In this document: positions 35,504 to 43,542 of the stretch, in pieces | How the letters are laid out: the number at the start of each line of letters is the position of its first letter | How positions within the stretch are numbered: position 1 is the first letter of the stretch | Assembly (NCBI GenBank): GCA_017303755.1 | Contig: JAFLBS010000004.1 | Coordinates: 248,001 to 312,000 of the forward strand | Origin: Flavobacteriales bacterium | GTDB taxonomy: Bacteria > Bacteroidota > Bacteroidia > Flavobacteriales > Flavobacteriaceae | Reading direction: 5' to 3' | DNA length: 64,000 nt | Program-made: the position numbers and the translations under genes | Notes under the pieces: generated by a model | Seen by the model: the letters and a program-made list of their open reading frames with translations, nothing else | Databases searched by the model: none | Told to the model about the DNA's origin: nothing

Positions 35504-36292
35504 ATGGAAGAAAACCTCATTCGCATCAACAAATACTTATCCGAAACTGGCTTTTGCTCGCGTCGCGAAGCCGACAAACTCATCGATGAAGGTCGCGTTA
35601 CCGTAAACGGAAAAGTACCTGAAATGGGAACCAAAGTCACCATCGACGATGAAATCCGCGTAGACGGAAAATTGGTGCGTGAAAAAAAAGAAAAACGAAT
35701 TTATTTGGCCTTCCATAAACCAGTCGGAATCGAATGTACAACCAACCTAAATGTGCGCAATAATATTGTTGATTACATCAATTATCCTGAGCGTATTTTT
35801 CCAATTGGTCGTTTAGACAAAGCCAGTGAAGGCTTGATTTTTATGACCAACGATGGTGATATTGTCAACAAAATTTTACGCGCCAGAAACAATCACGAAA
35901 AAGAATACATCGTTACGGTAAACAAACCCATCACTGACCGATTCATCCAACGTATGGGCAACGGAATCCCAATTCTGGAAACGGTAACACGCAAATGCCA
36001 TGTGGAGCAAATCAGCAAATACATCTTCAAAATCATCTTAACGCAAGGTTTGAACCGACAAATTCGTAGAATGTGTGAGTATTTGGGTTATGAAGTTACC
36101 GCGTTGAAACGCATCCGAATCATCAATATCTCGCTGGATGTGGCTGTTGGACGTTACCGCGAATTGACTACTGCCGAAATTCAGCAACTCAATCAACTCA
36201 TCGAACCATCAAGCAAAACCGAAGAAGCGAGTTTGCCAAAATTAGCTGTAAATAAACCCGAAACTCCAATAAGAGATTTTAGAAAAAGATAA
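35504..36292 (+). CDS. rluF: 23S rRNA pseudouridine synthase RluF
   Basis: The 262-residue protein has an N-terminal S4 RNA-binding domain (INKYLSETGFCSRREADKLI at 8-27) and a RsuA/RluF-type catalytic domain with the active-site Asp in FPIGRLDKASEGL (about 98-110). HKPVGIECTTN and LTQGLNRQIRRMCEYLGYEV are characteristic of RluF, which makes pseudouridine 2604 (and 2605) in 23S rRNA. A basic C-terminal tail (RDFRKR) is present. It is a single gene. Confidence 0.93.
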   Translation: MEENLIRINKYLSETGFCSRREADKLIDEGRVTVNGKVPEMGTKVTIDDEIRVDGKLVREKKEKRIYLAFHKPVGIECTTNLNVRNNIVDYINYPERIFPIGRLDKASEGLIFMTNDGDIVNKILRARNNHEKEYIVTVNKPITDRFIQRMGNGIPILETVTRKCHVEQISKYIFKIILTQGLNRQIRRMCEYLGYEVTALKRIRIINISLDVAVGRYRELTTAEIQQLNQLIEPSSKTEEASLPKLAVNKPETPIRDFRKR

Positions 36293-36387
36293 TTTTTTAA
36301 ATACCAAAAAACAAGTTCCAAAAAAAACCACTATGGAATGTTTGTTTGCAGGCTTTTAGCCTGCTACAGTTTTAACACCTAGTTTAT

Positions 36388-36447
36388 CTACACGAATTAC
36401 ACAAATTAGCACGAATTAATTTGTGAAAATTTGTGCAATTTGTGTCA
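36388..36447. repeat. CACGAATT / AATTTGTG inverted array
   Basis: CTACACGAATTACACAAATT and AATTTGTGCAATTTGTGTC are inverse forms of the same words. It lies in the 274-base spacer between convergent rluF and the propeller gene; nothing else is evident there except AT-rich sequence. Confidence 0.75.
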
Positions 36448-36566
36448 GCTTTTTTTCTAAAAACTAAAAGAAAAATGCACTAAAAGTGCATCGTTTTTAA
36501 ATCCAATTTAAAAAAAAATTGTTTGACTTTTATTTTGGAACCTATTTGTCATTTGAGATTTTATCT

Positions 36567-37820
36567 TTACAATTTCGTTTCAAACAACATCGGATTTTCA
36601 ATTTTCGAACCATCCAAATTGCCATTTTTATCGTAAAACTGCCATGGTGAATTGGCAAAAAAGTATAGCATATTATTTACTAGTGTCGCTAAAGCGGGTT
36701 CGTTGAATTCTGCTCTATTATGATCAATAATTTGGTAACTAATGATTTCGGTTCCCACTTCATTCAAATGAAACCGAACCAAACGAATCGGCTTGACTCC
36801 ATTTTGAACAGCTATCAACGAATGGTTGTAAAAACACAAACCATCAATTCCTTTACCAATGGTACCTTCCGGAAAAGTGAACCATTTTCGTTGGTTGTCT
36901 CGGAGTGAAATCGCTGCAATTCCTTTTAAATAATCGGCTACAAACAACAGGTTTTCATCTGAATTCATTGTTATTCCTTGCAAATTATACGCTTCCTTTT
37001 CGAGTGAAATCCACTCACTAATCACATCATTTTCAATTTTATAAAGTATCGGTTTATTGCTATCGGAAACATAGACTACATTATTTTTGGTTACATACAA
37101 ATCACCAAATACATGATTGCCAGCAATTTCAAATCGTTGGACGACTTTTTTTGTTTTAATATCAATTTTCAAAACGGCTGCTTTTCCTTCTAAATCAGAA
37201 GAAAATCGTTCCATTTCAGGCAATGCCGATGTAGCAACCCAAAGAAATTGTTCGTTGGCATCTTTCTTCATTGAAAAAACAGCATACAATTGATTATCGG
37301 TAAACCAATCTTTACATACTCCAGTTTTAACATCAAACGAAACTATTTTTCTTTTTCTGATACTCGAAGCTAACCACACATTCGATTTCGATAAAAATTC
37401 CAATCCTTCGGGATGCAATTCTTTTTCACTTAATGAAACTACTTTGGTCGAATTGGAAATGGATTGTTCCTGCGTTTTTTTCAACATCAAAAGTTGCTGG
37501 AAACCTTCTGAATTGGTTATCGATTTGAAATCATCATCGGTCTCAAAAGCCGTTGTAGAATTCATCAAAACAACTTTCTGCAAAGTGGCAATGGCTTCTT
37601 TTTCTTTTCCATTCAAAGCAAAAGCTGAAGCCAAATTGAAGGTATACGTTGGATGATAAGGTCGAACGCTATCCAATTGTTTAGTTAACTTTAAAAAAGC
37701 AGCATAGCCTTTATTTTTGTAGGCATCAACCGATTGCTGATAGACTTCCTTTTGCGACTGAGAGTGTGTTTGGGTGATGGTGATGAAAACCAACGCCCAA
37801 CTGTAAATATACTTTTTCAT
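36567..37820 (-). CDS. Secreted TPR and beta-propeller protein (SMP-30-like)
   Basis: The 417-residue protein has a signal peptide (about 1-20, ending QTHSQ), a short helical TPR-like region at about 25-100 (YTFNLASAFALNGKEKEAIA), and a beta-propeller at about 130-400 in the SMP-30/gluconolactonase style: HPEGLEFLSKSNVWLASS, YAVFSMKKDANEQFLWVATS and GKGIDGLCFYNHSLIAVQNG. The metal-binding residues of true gluconolactonases are not obvious, so a binding role is as likely as an enzyme. It is convergent with rluF and divergent from pepT, with repeat-rich spacers on both sides. Confidence 0.8.
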   Translation of the reverse strand: MKKYIYSWALVFITITQTHSQSQKEVYQQSVDAYKNKGYAAFLKLTKQLDSVRPYHPTYTFNLASAFALNGKEKEAIATLQKVVLMNSTTAFETDDDFKSITNSEGFQQLLMLKKTQEQSISNSTKVVSLSEKELHPEGLEFLSKSNVWLASSIRKRKIVSFDVKTGVCKDWFTDNQLYAVFSMKKDANEQFLWVATSALPEMERFSSDLEGKAAVLKIDIKTKKVVQRFEIAGNHVFGDLYVTKNNVVYVSDSNKPILYKIENDVISEWISLEKEAYNLQGITMNSDENLLFVADYLKGIAAISLRDNQRKWFTFPEGTIGKGIDGLCFYNHSLIAVQNGVKPIRLVRFHLNEVGTEIISYQIIDHNRAEFNEPALATLVNNMLYFFANSPWQFYDKNGNLDGSKIENPMLFETKL

Positions 37821-37888
37821 ATTTTTTGATTGTGATTATAAAAGTAGTAAAAACTGATTAAACACCTAAATCAATCGAACCATAACCA

Positions 37889-37936
37889 ACACAAATTTCA
37901 CAAATTTTCACGAATTAGTTTGTGAAATTTGTGTTT
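37889..37936. repeat. AACACAAATTTCACAAA palindromic repeat
   Basis: AACACAAATTTCACAAA and TTTGTGAAATTTGTGTT are reverse complements around a short spacer containing CACGAATT. It belongs to the same family as 3690 and 36388. Confidence 0.75.
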
Positions 37937-38060
37937 AAAAAGCTAACAAACTAATATCATTCTTTGAATCTAATCAAACAGTTACAATCTATATTTGAGA
38001 AGATTAAAAATCTAATTAACGTGAGTTCGATATAAAAACCAAAGAAACATTCACCATTTT

Positions 38061-38187
38061 ACACGAATTACACTAATTTACACGAATTGAGGATGGAAAT
38101 TACACCAATAAAATCTGATAAATCAGATTTTAATTCGTGAAATTTAATTGTTAAATTATGATTCGTGTAAATTCGTGCAATTCGTGT
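38061..38187. repeat. CACGAATT / AATTCGTG inverted array enclosing a small palindrome
   Basis: The left part is ACACGAATTACACTAATTTA and the right part AATTCGTGTAAATTCGTG. Between them AAAATCTGAT and ATCAGATTTT (38110-38131) form a 10-bp perfect stem. Together with 37889-37936 it fills most of the 473-base spacer before pepT. Confidence 0.75.
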
Positions 38188-38269
38188 CTAAGTTTAAATA
38201 TGCTTACGTCGAACTTACGTTAATTAATGAATTCGTGTTTAAGTTAAAATGGAATTCAGCTTAATCGTT

Positions 38270-38277
38270 ATATTTGT
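38270..38277 (+). promoter_or_regulatory. Candidate -7 box for pepT (TATATTTG)
   Basis: It matches TAnnTTTG and ends 16 bases before the pepT start codon. Confidence 0.4.
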
Positions 38278-38293
38278 AAAAAAATAATCCAAA

Positions 38294-39538
38294 ATGCAAG
38301 ACATAATCAATCGCTTTATCAGCTACGTAACCATCGATACCGAATCGGATCCGAATTCAGAAACCACTCCAAGTACAGCCAAACAATGGGATTTGGCGAA
38401 TAAATTAGTCGACGAACTCAAAGCAATGGGAATGCACGACGTGAGCATCGACGAAAATGCGTACATCATGGCAACACTTCCGAGCAATGTAGATCAAAAA
38501 GTACCAACCATTGGTTTTGTATCGCATTTTGATACCACTCCCGATTTTACTGGAGCGAATGTCAATCCGCAAATCATCGAAAAATATGACGGAAAAGACA
38601 TTGTTTTAAACGCCGAACAGAACATTATTTTATCGCCGAATTATTTTGAAGATTTATTATTGTACAAAGGTCAAACCTTAATTACTACTGATGGTTTGAC
38701 ACTTTTAGGTGCCGATGACAAAGCTGGAATTACCGAAATCATGGAAGCGATGAAGTACTTAATCGAACATCCAGAAATCAAACACGGAACCATTCGCGTT
38801 GGATTCACACCTGATGAAGAAATTGGTCGTGGCGCACACAAATTCGACGTTGAGAAATTTGCTTGCGATTGGGCGTACACCATGGATGGAAGTCAGATTG
38901 GTGAATTAGAATACGAAAATTTTAATGCTGCTGGAGCTAAAATTACATTTAAAGGAAAAAGCGTGCATCCAGGTTATGCCAAAGGAAAAATGATCAACTC
39001 AATGTTGTTGGCCAACCAATTCATTTCGGCTTTACCTTTCAATGAAGTTCCAGAAAGAACAAAAGATTACGAAGGATTTTTCCATGTTCACCACTTAACC
39101 GGAAGCATAGAAGAAACCGTTTTAGAACTAATCATTCGCGACCACGATAAAGCACTTTTTGAAGGCCGAAAAGAACTAATTCATACCATTGCAAAACAAA
39201 TCAATGATCAATACGCACAACAATTTGGTGAAGACATTTGCATTGCTGAAGTAAAAGACCAATACTACAACATGCGCGAAAAAGTAGAACCTGTTTTCCA
39301 TATAGTAGATATCGCCGAAAAAGCAATGAAAGAACTCGGAATAACGCCAATCATCAAACCGATTCGTGGTGGAACTGACGGTTCACAATTGTCGTACAAA
39401 GGATTACCTTGCCCAAATATTTTTGCTGGCGGACACAATTTCCATGGAAAATACGAATACGTTCCGGTTGAAAGTATGATCAAAGCAACCGAAGTGATTG
39501 TGAAAATTTGTGAATTGACCGCAACGGAAAGTTTTTAA
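38294..39538 (+). CDS. pepT: Peptidase T (tripeptide aminopeptidase)
   Basis: PepT removes N-terminal residues from tripeptides in the cytoplasm, using two zinc ions. The 414-residue M20-family sequence has HFDTTPDF at about 77-84 with a metal-binding His, [16 protein letters not shown] with the bridging Asp, [13 protein letters not shown] with the catalytic Glu-Glu, and the C-terminal [19 protein letters not shown] with [15 protein letters not shown] carrying the last His ligand. The length is normal. It is followed 23 bases later by the frameshifted YdeI-family gene. Confidence 0.96.
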   Translation: MQDIINRFISYVTIDTESDPNSETTPSTAKQWDLANKLVDELKAMGMHDVSIDENAYIMATLPSNVDQKVPTIGFVSHFDTTPDFTGANVNPQIIEKYDGKDIVLNAEQNIILSPNYFEDLLLYKGQTLITTDGLTLLGADDKAGITEIMEAMKYLIEHPEIKHGTIRVGFTPDEEIGRGAHKFDVEKFACDWAYTMDGSQIGELEYENFNAAGAKITFKGKSVHPGYAKGKMINSMLLANQFISALPFNEVPERTKDYEGFFHVHHLTGSIEETVLELIIRDHDKALFEGRKELIHTIAKQINDQYAQQFGEDICIAEVKDQYYNMREKVEPVFHIVDIAEKAMKELGITPIIKPIRGGTDGSQLSYKGLPCPNIFAGGHNFHGKYEYVPVESMIKATEVIVKICELTATESF

Positions 39539-39561
39539 TTTTACACTGAACACTTAAGACT

Positions 39562-40136
39562 ATGTCAGAGAAAAAGACTTGGCACAGTAATGAATTATGG
39601 GAAGTTGAATTGGAACTTTTGCGCTCCATCATCAACAAAACCCAGTTAATAGTTACCAATAAATGGGGCGGCGAAGTCTATACTCACAACAATAAAAATG
39701 TGATTGGTATTGGCGGATTCAAGCAGTTTTTACGATTTGGTTCTTCAATGGTGTTTTTTTGAAAGACGAACTGAACGTTTTGGTTAATGCCAACGAAGGT
39801 GTGACGAAAGGGTTACGTCAGTGGCGGTTCACATCGAAAGATGAAATCAACGAAAAGTACATTTTAGCATACATCAAAGAAGCGGTAGCTAACGAAGAAA
39901 AAGGACTTTCCATCAAACCCGAGAAAAAAGAAGTTGTTCCTTCTGAATACTTTGCCAATGAATTAAAATCCGATGCATCATTCGCGGAAGCGTTTCAAAA
40001 ATTCACACCGTTTAAACAAAAGGAATTCATAGAGTACGTTGATTCGGCCAAACAAGAAAAAACCAAAATCGCACGTATGGAGAAGATAAAACCTATGGTG
40101 TTGAGTGGTGTTGGGTTGAATGATAAATACAGATAG
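39562..40136 (+). pseudogene. YdeI/OmpD-associated-type protein gene, broken by a 1-base frameshift
   Basis: The first frame (39562-39762) encodes KKTWHSNELWEVELELLRSI and then KWGGEVYTHNNKNVIGIGGF, the start of a YdeI family (DUF1801-like fold) protein, and stops early. The second frame (to 40136) continues with LKDELNVLVNANEGVTKGLR and runs to the family's natural end GLNDKYR. Reading the region in the second frame from 39732 gives TIWFFNGVFLKDE, which joins directly to GGFKQFF if one T is added to the five-T run at 39727-39731. So one T is missing from a homopolymer. This is either a real pseudogene or a sequencing error. Nothing suggests programmed frameshifting. Confidence 0.85.
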
Positions 40137-40138
40137 AA

Positions 40139-40277
40139 AGTTTCAGGTTTCAAGTTTCAAGTTAATTCATAACTGATTGATGGTAATTCAAAAAAAAAAA
40201 TCCCAAGTTCATAATCAACTTGGGATTTTTTTTTTATAAAACTTCCTGAAACTTGAAACTTGAAACCTGAAACTTTT
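40139..40277. repeat. TTTCAAG 7-bp arrays in inverted orientation around a terminator
   Basis: AGTTTCAGGTTTCAAGTTTC (40139 on) and CTGAAACTTGAAACTTGAAA (40246 on) are inverse copies of a 7-bp-period array. They flank the bidirectional terminator at 40190-40235 between two convergent genes. Confidence 0.8.
40190..40235. terminator. Bidirectional intrinsic terminator
   Basis: AATCCCAAGTT and AACTTGGGATT form an 11-bp stem with a 7-base loop, with an A run before and a T run after, so it works for both the YdeI-type gene and yajC. Confidence 0.9.
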
Positions 40278-40545
40278 ACGCTTTCTTATTCAAAGCCGCA
40301 CTGTATTCCATAGAAATAGCCGTTTTCTCGATTTTCAGTTTTCCTGACATGGTTTCAATTACTGCAGTTGTTTCAGATAATTCGGCAATTTTACCGTGAA
40401 AACCACTTTTGGTAACGATTTTATCTCCTACTTTTAATCCAGTTTCGAACTCTTTTTCCTTCTTCATTTTTCGTTGTTGTGGTAAAATCATAAAGACAAA
40501 CATTACCACGAAAATCAGGACTATTGAAATGATATTAGCATCCAT
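40276..40545 (-). CDS. yajC: Preprotein translocase subunit YajC
   Basis: YajC is the small inner-membrane partner of SecDF in the Sec system. The 89-residue protein has one membrane segment (about 5-22, ISIVLIFVVMFVFMILP), then the family motif QQRKMKKEKEFETGLKVGDK and KSGFHGKIAEL. The length is standard. It lies 16 bases after DUF1573, which itself follows nusB by 20 bases on the same strand, suggesting one operon nusB-DUF1573-yajC. Confidence 0.94.
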   Translation of the reverse strand: MDANIISIVLIFVVMFVFMILPQQRKMKKEKEFETGLKVGDKIVTKSGFHGKIAELSETTAVIETMSGKLKIEKTAISMEYSAALNKKA

Positions 40546-40561
40546 TTATTTAAATAATTAA

Positions 40562-41203
40562 TTAGTTTTTAGGTTGGTCAGCGTTTGGCGCTGGCATTGG
40601 TATTAAACCAGTAGTTGACGATGTATTAGAAACAATTTTAGGTTCTCCACCTTTGATTGTTGCTTTGATATTTAATGTTTCGTAACCTGTTGGAGTATTC
40701 GCTCTTACAGTAACTGTTTTAGTTTGCACTCCTGTTTTTCCAGATGAATCAAATGACACTTTCATTTTACCTGATTTACCTGGTTTTATTGGATTTTTAT
40801 CGTATTCAGGAACTGTACAACCACACGAACCTTGAGCACTAGTAATTGACAAATCATTGCTACCTGTATTTTTAAAAGTAAACGTATAATTTACTTTGTC
40901 ACCTTGTTTGATTTCACCAAAATCGTGTTCTTTTTTATTAAACACCATTGTGGTTGTTTTTGCTGGTGGCATCGTAGCTGTAGTTGAAGCTTGCTGTGCG
41001 TTTGGATTAGTTGTAGTTGTAGAAGTTGGCTGTTGCGTTGGTTGAGTTGTTGGTGTTGCAACTGGAGCAACTGCATCGGGTGAAGCTGGAGCAATTTCTT
41101 GAGCATTGGCATCAATTTTTGCAGAAGCATTGTCTTCTTGTTTACAACCAGATAAAAATACTAATCCGGCAATCATAAAAAAATAAATTTTCTTACTGTT
41201 CAT
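40562..41203 (-). CDS. DUF1573 domain lipoprotein
   Basis: The 213-residue protein has a lipoprotein signal (lipobox LSGC, Cys20), a Pro/Gln/Thr/Ala-rich linker at about 40-85, and a DUF1573 domain at about 88-180, an Ig-like fold with FNKKEHDFGEIKQGDKVNYT and the characteristic SCGCTVPEY. DUF1573 proteins are widespread in Bacteroidota envelopes; no specific activity is known. It lies between nusB and yajC with short gaps, an arrangement common in flavobacteria. Confidence 0.9.
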   Translation of the reverse strand: MNSKKIYFFMIAGLVFLSGCKQEDNASAKIDANAQEIAPASPDAVAPVATPTTQPTQQPTSTTTTNPNAQQASTTATMPPAKTTTMVFNKKEHDFGEIKQGDKVNYTFTFKNTGSNDLSITSAQGSCGCTVPEYDKNPIKPGKSGKMKVSFDSSGKTGVQTKTVTVRANTPTGYETLNIKATIKGGEPKIVSNTSSTTGLIPMPAPNADQPKN

Positions 41204-41223
41204 CGTTATTCAATTTAAATTAA

Positions 41224-42165
41224 TTATTCCATTAAACCTCTACCCGACTTATTCATTCGACCGGTAGCTTGGTAACTTTTTACTAAATTATCTAAAATTC
41301 CGTTGATAAAAATACTGCTTTTTGGTGTAGAATACTCCTTTGCGATTTCTAAAAATTCGTTAATTGTTACTTTAACAGGAACTGATGGGAATTTCAACAA
41401 CTCACAAATGGCCATTTTAAGTAAAATGGTATCCATTTCAGCAATACGATCTACATCCCAATTAGGTGTTTTATCGATGTATTCTTTAGCAAACTCGCCT
41501 TCGTTTAAAACTGTTTTTCGGAACAAAGCGATAGCATATTCGCGGTCTTCATCGTCTTTAAATAAAGAAGAAACTCTGAATTCGGATTTCGGATTCAACT
41601 GTTTCAATTGTTTTAAAATTTGAGTGTTGACAACCGGAATATCATCTACCCAAGTCAGTTTATAATCTTCTAAATAACTGTATAATTTTTCATTAGGCGC
41701 AATCACTTCTGAAAATAATTCGACGATGAACTGTTGGTCTTTTTCGAATGAAGATACAGTATCATTCATATAATCATCATAGATTTTACTCTGTTTCACA
41801 TCATTCAGCAATAATAAAATGGCATCATCATTGGCTTTCCAGTTGTTGATTTTGTGGGTATCCAATGCAACATCAATCGATCTACTATTTTTAAGTAGAT
41901 TCAAAACAGCATTGTTTACAAATTTTAAATTAGGATTGCGTTCTTGTGGTGTGGCTAAGTGTTTTTTTCTAGAAACTTCGATAAAATCGTTTTCTTTATT
42001 GGCCAGTTCGATAAGAGAAGACAACATTATTAAGTACAATTCCATTAAGTTTTCAATACTTGACAATAGGAATTTTTCTTCTTTTTCTAAACTATCTGAA
42101 CCTTTTTGATGCATTGCATAAATGGTTTGCATCACTTTAATACGAATATGTCTTCTGTTTAACAC
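41224..42165 (-). CDS. nusB: Transcription antitermination factor NusB (long Bacteroidota form)
   Basis: NusB binds boxA RNA with S10 during rRNA antitermination. I choose the GTG at 42165 because the next residues, LNRRHIRIKVMQTIYAM, are the usual start; extending the frame further upstream would run into the terminator hairpin. The product has 313 residues, about twice the E. coli length. The first half is a helical extension; the canonical NusB domain is in the last 150, with DTILLKMAICELLKFPSVPV and EFLEIAKEYSTPKSSIFING. The role of the extension is unknown. DUF1573 follows after 20 bases. Confidence 0.92.
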   Translation of the reverse strand: MLNRRHIRIKVMQTIYAMHQKGSDSLEKEEKFLLSSIENLMELYLIMLSSLIELANKENDFIEVSRKKHLATPQERNPNLKFVNNAVLNLLKNSRSIDVALDTHKINNWKANDDAILLLLNDVKQSKIYDDYMNDTVSSFEKDQQFIVELFSEVIAPNEKLYSYLEDYKLTWVDDIPVVNTQILKQLKQLNPKSEFRVSSLFKDDEDREYAIALFRKTVLNEGEFAKEYIDKTPNWDVDRIAEMDTILLKMAICELLKFPSVPVKVTINEFLEIAKEYSTPKSSIFINGILDNLVKSYQATGRMNKSGRGLME

Positions 42166-42179
42166 GTGTAAGAACTTTT

Positions 42180-42215
42180 TAAAATTAAGAGAGCGAAAGA
42201 TTGCTCTTTCGCTCT
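42180..42215 (-). terminator. Intrinsic terminator after the leucine-dehydrogenase-like gene
   Basis: On the minus strand AGAGCGAAAG and CTTTCGCTCT form a 10-bp stem with loop AGCAAT, followed by CTTAATTTT. The T run is interrupted by AA, so read-through into nusB is possible. Confidence 0.65.
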
Positions 42216-42243
42216 GCAAAAATAGAACTATTTTTTAAAACGA

Positions 42244-43350
42244 TTATCGTTTAGCGTTTTCTTTTTTTCTCTGATCGATTCTATTTTGAGCAATAGCCAT
42301 CGCTGCTTTTTGCGTAGTTAGCTTATTTTTAACTGCATAATCAAAAATTTCGAGAGTCGTGTTGTAGATGTTTTCTGTTCTTCTTAATGCTTCTGCTTTG
42401 TCGTAATGTGCGATTTCAGCATATACATTGATGATTCCACCTGCGTTGATTAAGAAATCGGGGGCGTAAACGATTCCGCGTTCCTGTAAAATCGGACCGT
42501 GAACATTTTCATCAGCCAACTGATTATTAGCAGCTCCAGCGATTACTTTGGCTTTGATTCTGTATACCGTTTCGTCGTTGATGGTTGCACCTAAAGCACA
42601 TGGAGCGTAGATATCAACATCGGCCGAATATAAATCTTCTCCTCTGAAAATGGTTGCACCGTATTTTTTGCTTACTTCTTCTAATCTGTTTTCATTGATA
42701 TCAGCAATTTGAACCAAAGCACCTTCTTTTGTTAGGTGATCCACTAAAGTCTCACCCACGTGACCAATACCTTGAACCAATATTTTTTTACCTTCTAAGT
42801 TATCTGAACCAAATTGGTATTTGGCTGCTGCTTTCATTCCCATATACACTCCATAAGCAGTTACAGGAGAAGGATTTCCTGAACCACCAAGTGATTCTGA
42901 AATTCCGGTTACGTGAGGTGTTACACTACGAACGGTGTCCATATCAGCAGTTACCATACCCACATCTTCTGCAGTAATGTATTTTCCTGATAAAGAATGA
43001 ACGAATTCACCAAACTTGCGCATTAACTCAGGTGTTTTTTCGGTTTTAGCATCGCCAATAATCACGGCTTTTCCTCCACCTAAATCCAAACCAGAAATTG
43101 CTGATTTGTACGTCATTCCACGTGACAAACGCAAAACATCATTCAATGCTTCCCATTCGTTGTTGTATTTCCACATACGAGTTCCGCCCAAAGCCGGACC
43201 TAATACTGTGTTGTGGATACCAATAATTGCTTTTAATCCAGTATCTTTGTCGTTGCAAAAAACAATTTGCTCGTGATTATCGAATGATAATTGACCAAAA
43301 ACGGGATCCATTTTTTGAAGCTCTTTTACTGAGGTGATTTCTGTAGTCAT
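42244..43350 (-). CDS. Glu/Leu/Phe/Val dehydrogenase, leucine-dehydrogenase-like
   Basis: The enzyme deaminates a branched-chain or related amino acid with NAD. The start at 43350 (MTTEITSVKELQKMDP) fits known members; an in-frame Met 60 bases upstream adds an unlikely 20-residue tail. The 368-residue length matches leucine dehydrogenase, not the 420-450 of glutamate dehydrogenase. LGGTRMW, the catalytic Lys82 in GMTYKSAISGLDLGGGKA, and the dinucleotide motif GIGHVGETL are present. Substrate choice between Leu, Val and Phe cannot be settled by eye. It is a single gene on the minus strand, divergent from the ABC transporter. Confidence 0.92.
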   Translation of the reverse strand: MTTEITSVKELQKMDPVFGQLSFDNHEQIVFCNDKDTGLKAIIGIHNTVLGPALGGTRMWKYNNEWEALNDVLRLSRGMTYKSAISGLDLGGGKAVIIGDAKTEKTPELMRKFGEFVHSLSGKYITAEDVGMVTADMDTVRSVTPHVTGISESLGGSGNPSPVTAYGVYMGMKAAAKYQFGSDNLEGKKILVQGIGHVGETLVDHLTKEGALVQIADINENRLEEVSKKYGATIFRGEDLYSADVDIYAPCALGATINDETVYRIKAKVIAGAANNQLADENVHGPILQERGIVYAPDFLINAGGIINVYAEIAHYDKAEALRRTENIYNTTLEIFDYAVKNKLTTQKAAMAIAQNRIDQRKKENAKR

Positions 43351-43389
43351 AAAATTGATTTGAGTTGCGACTTTATCAATAAGTCGACA

Positions 43390-43397
43390 CAAATTTA
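43390..43397 (-). promoter_or_regulatory. Candidate -7 promoter box (TAAATTTG)
   Basis: The minus-strand octamer matches TAnnTTTG and lies 39 bases before the dehydrogenase start. Confidence 0.4.
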
Positions 43398-43542
43398 ACT
43401 TATTATTCAAAATAATTTACTCAATTTGGAATAAATTAGCAATTTGTTAATAAATTTTGTTTTAAATAAGAATATTCTAAATAAATTATTTACTACATTT
43501 TAACTAAAAAAGACACAAATACCACTCGATTAACTTAAATTA

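Noticed and set aside
42740-43140. CACGTG words resembling parS (TGTTTCACGTGAAACA)
   Set aside because: The flanks do not match parS, and the hits are inside the dehydrogenase gene, where CACGTG can arise from coding.
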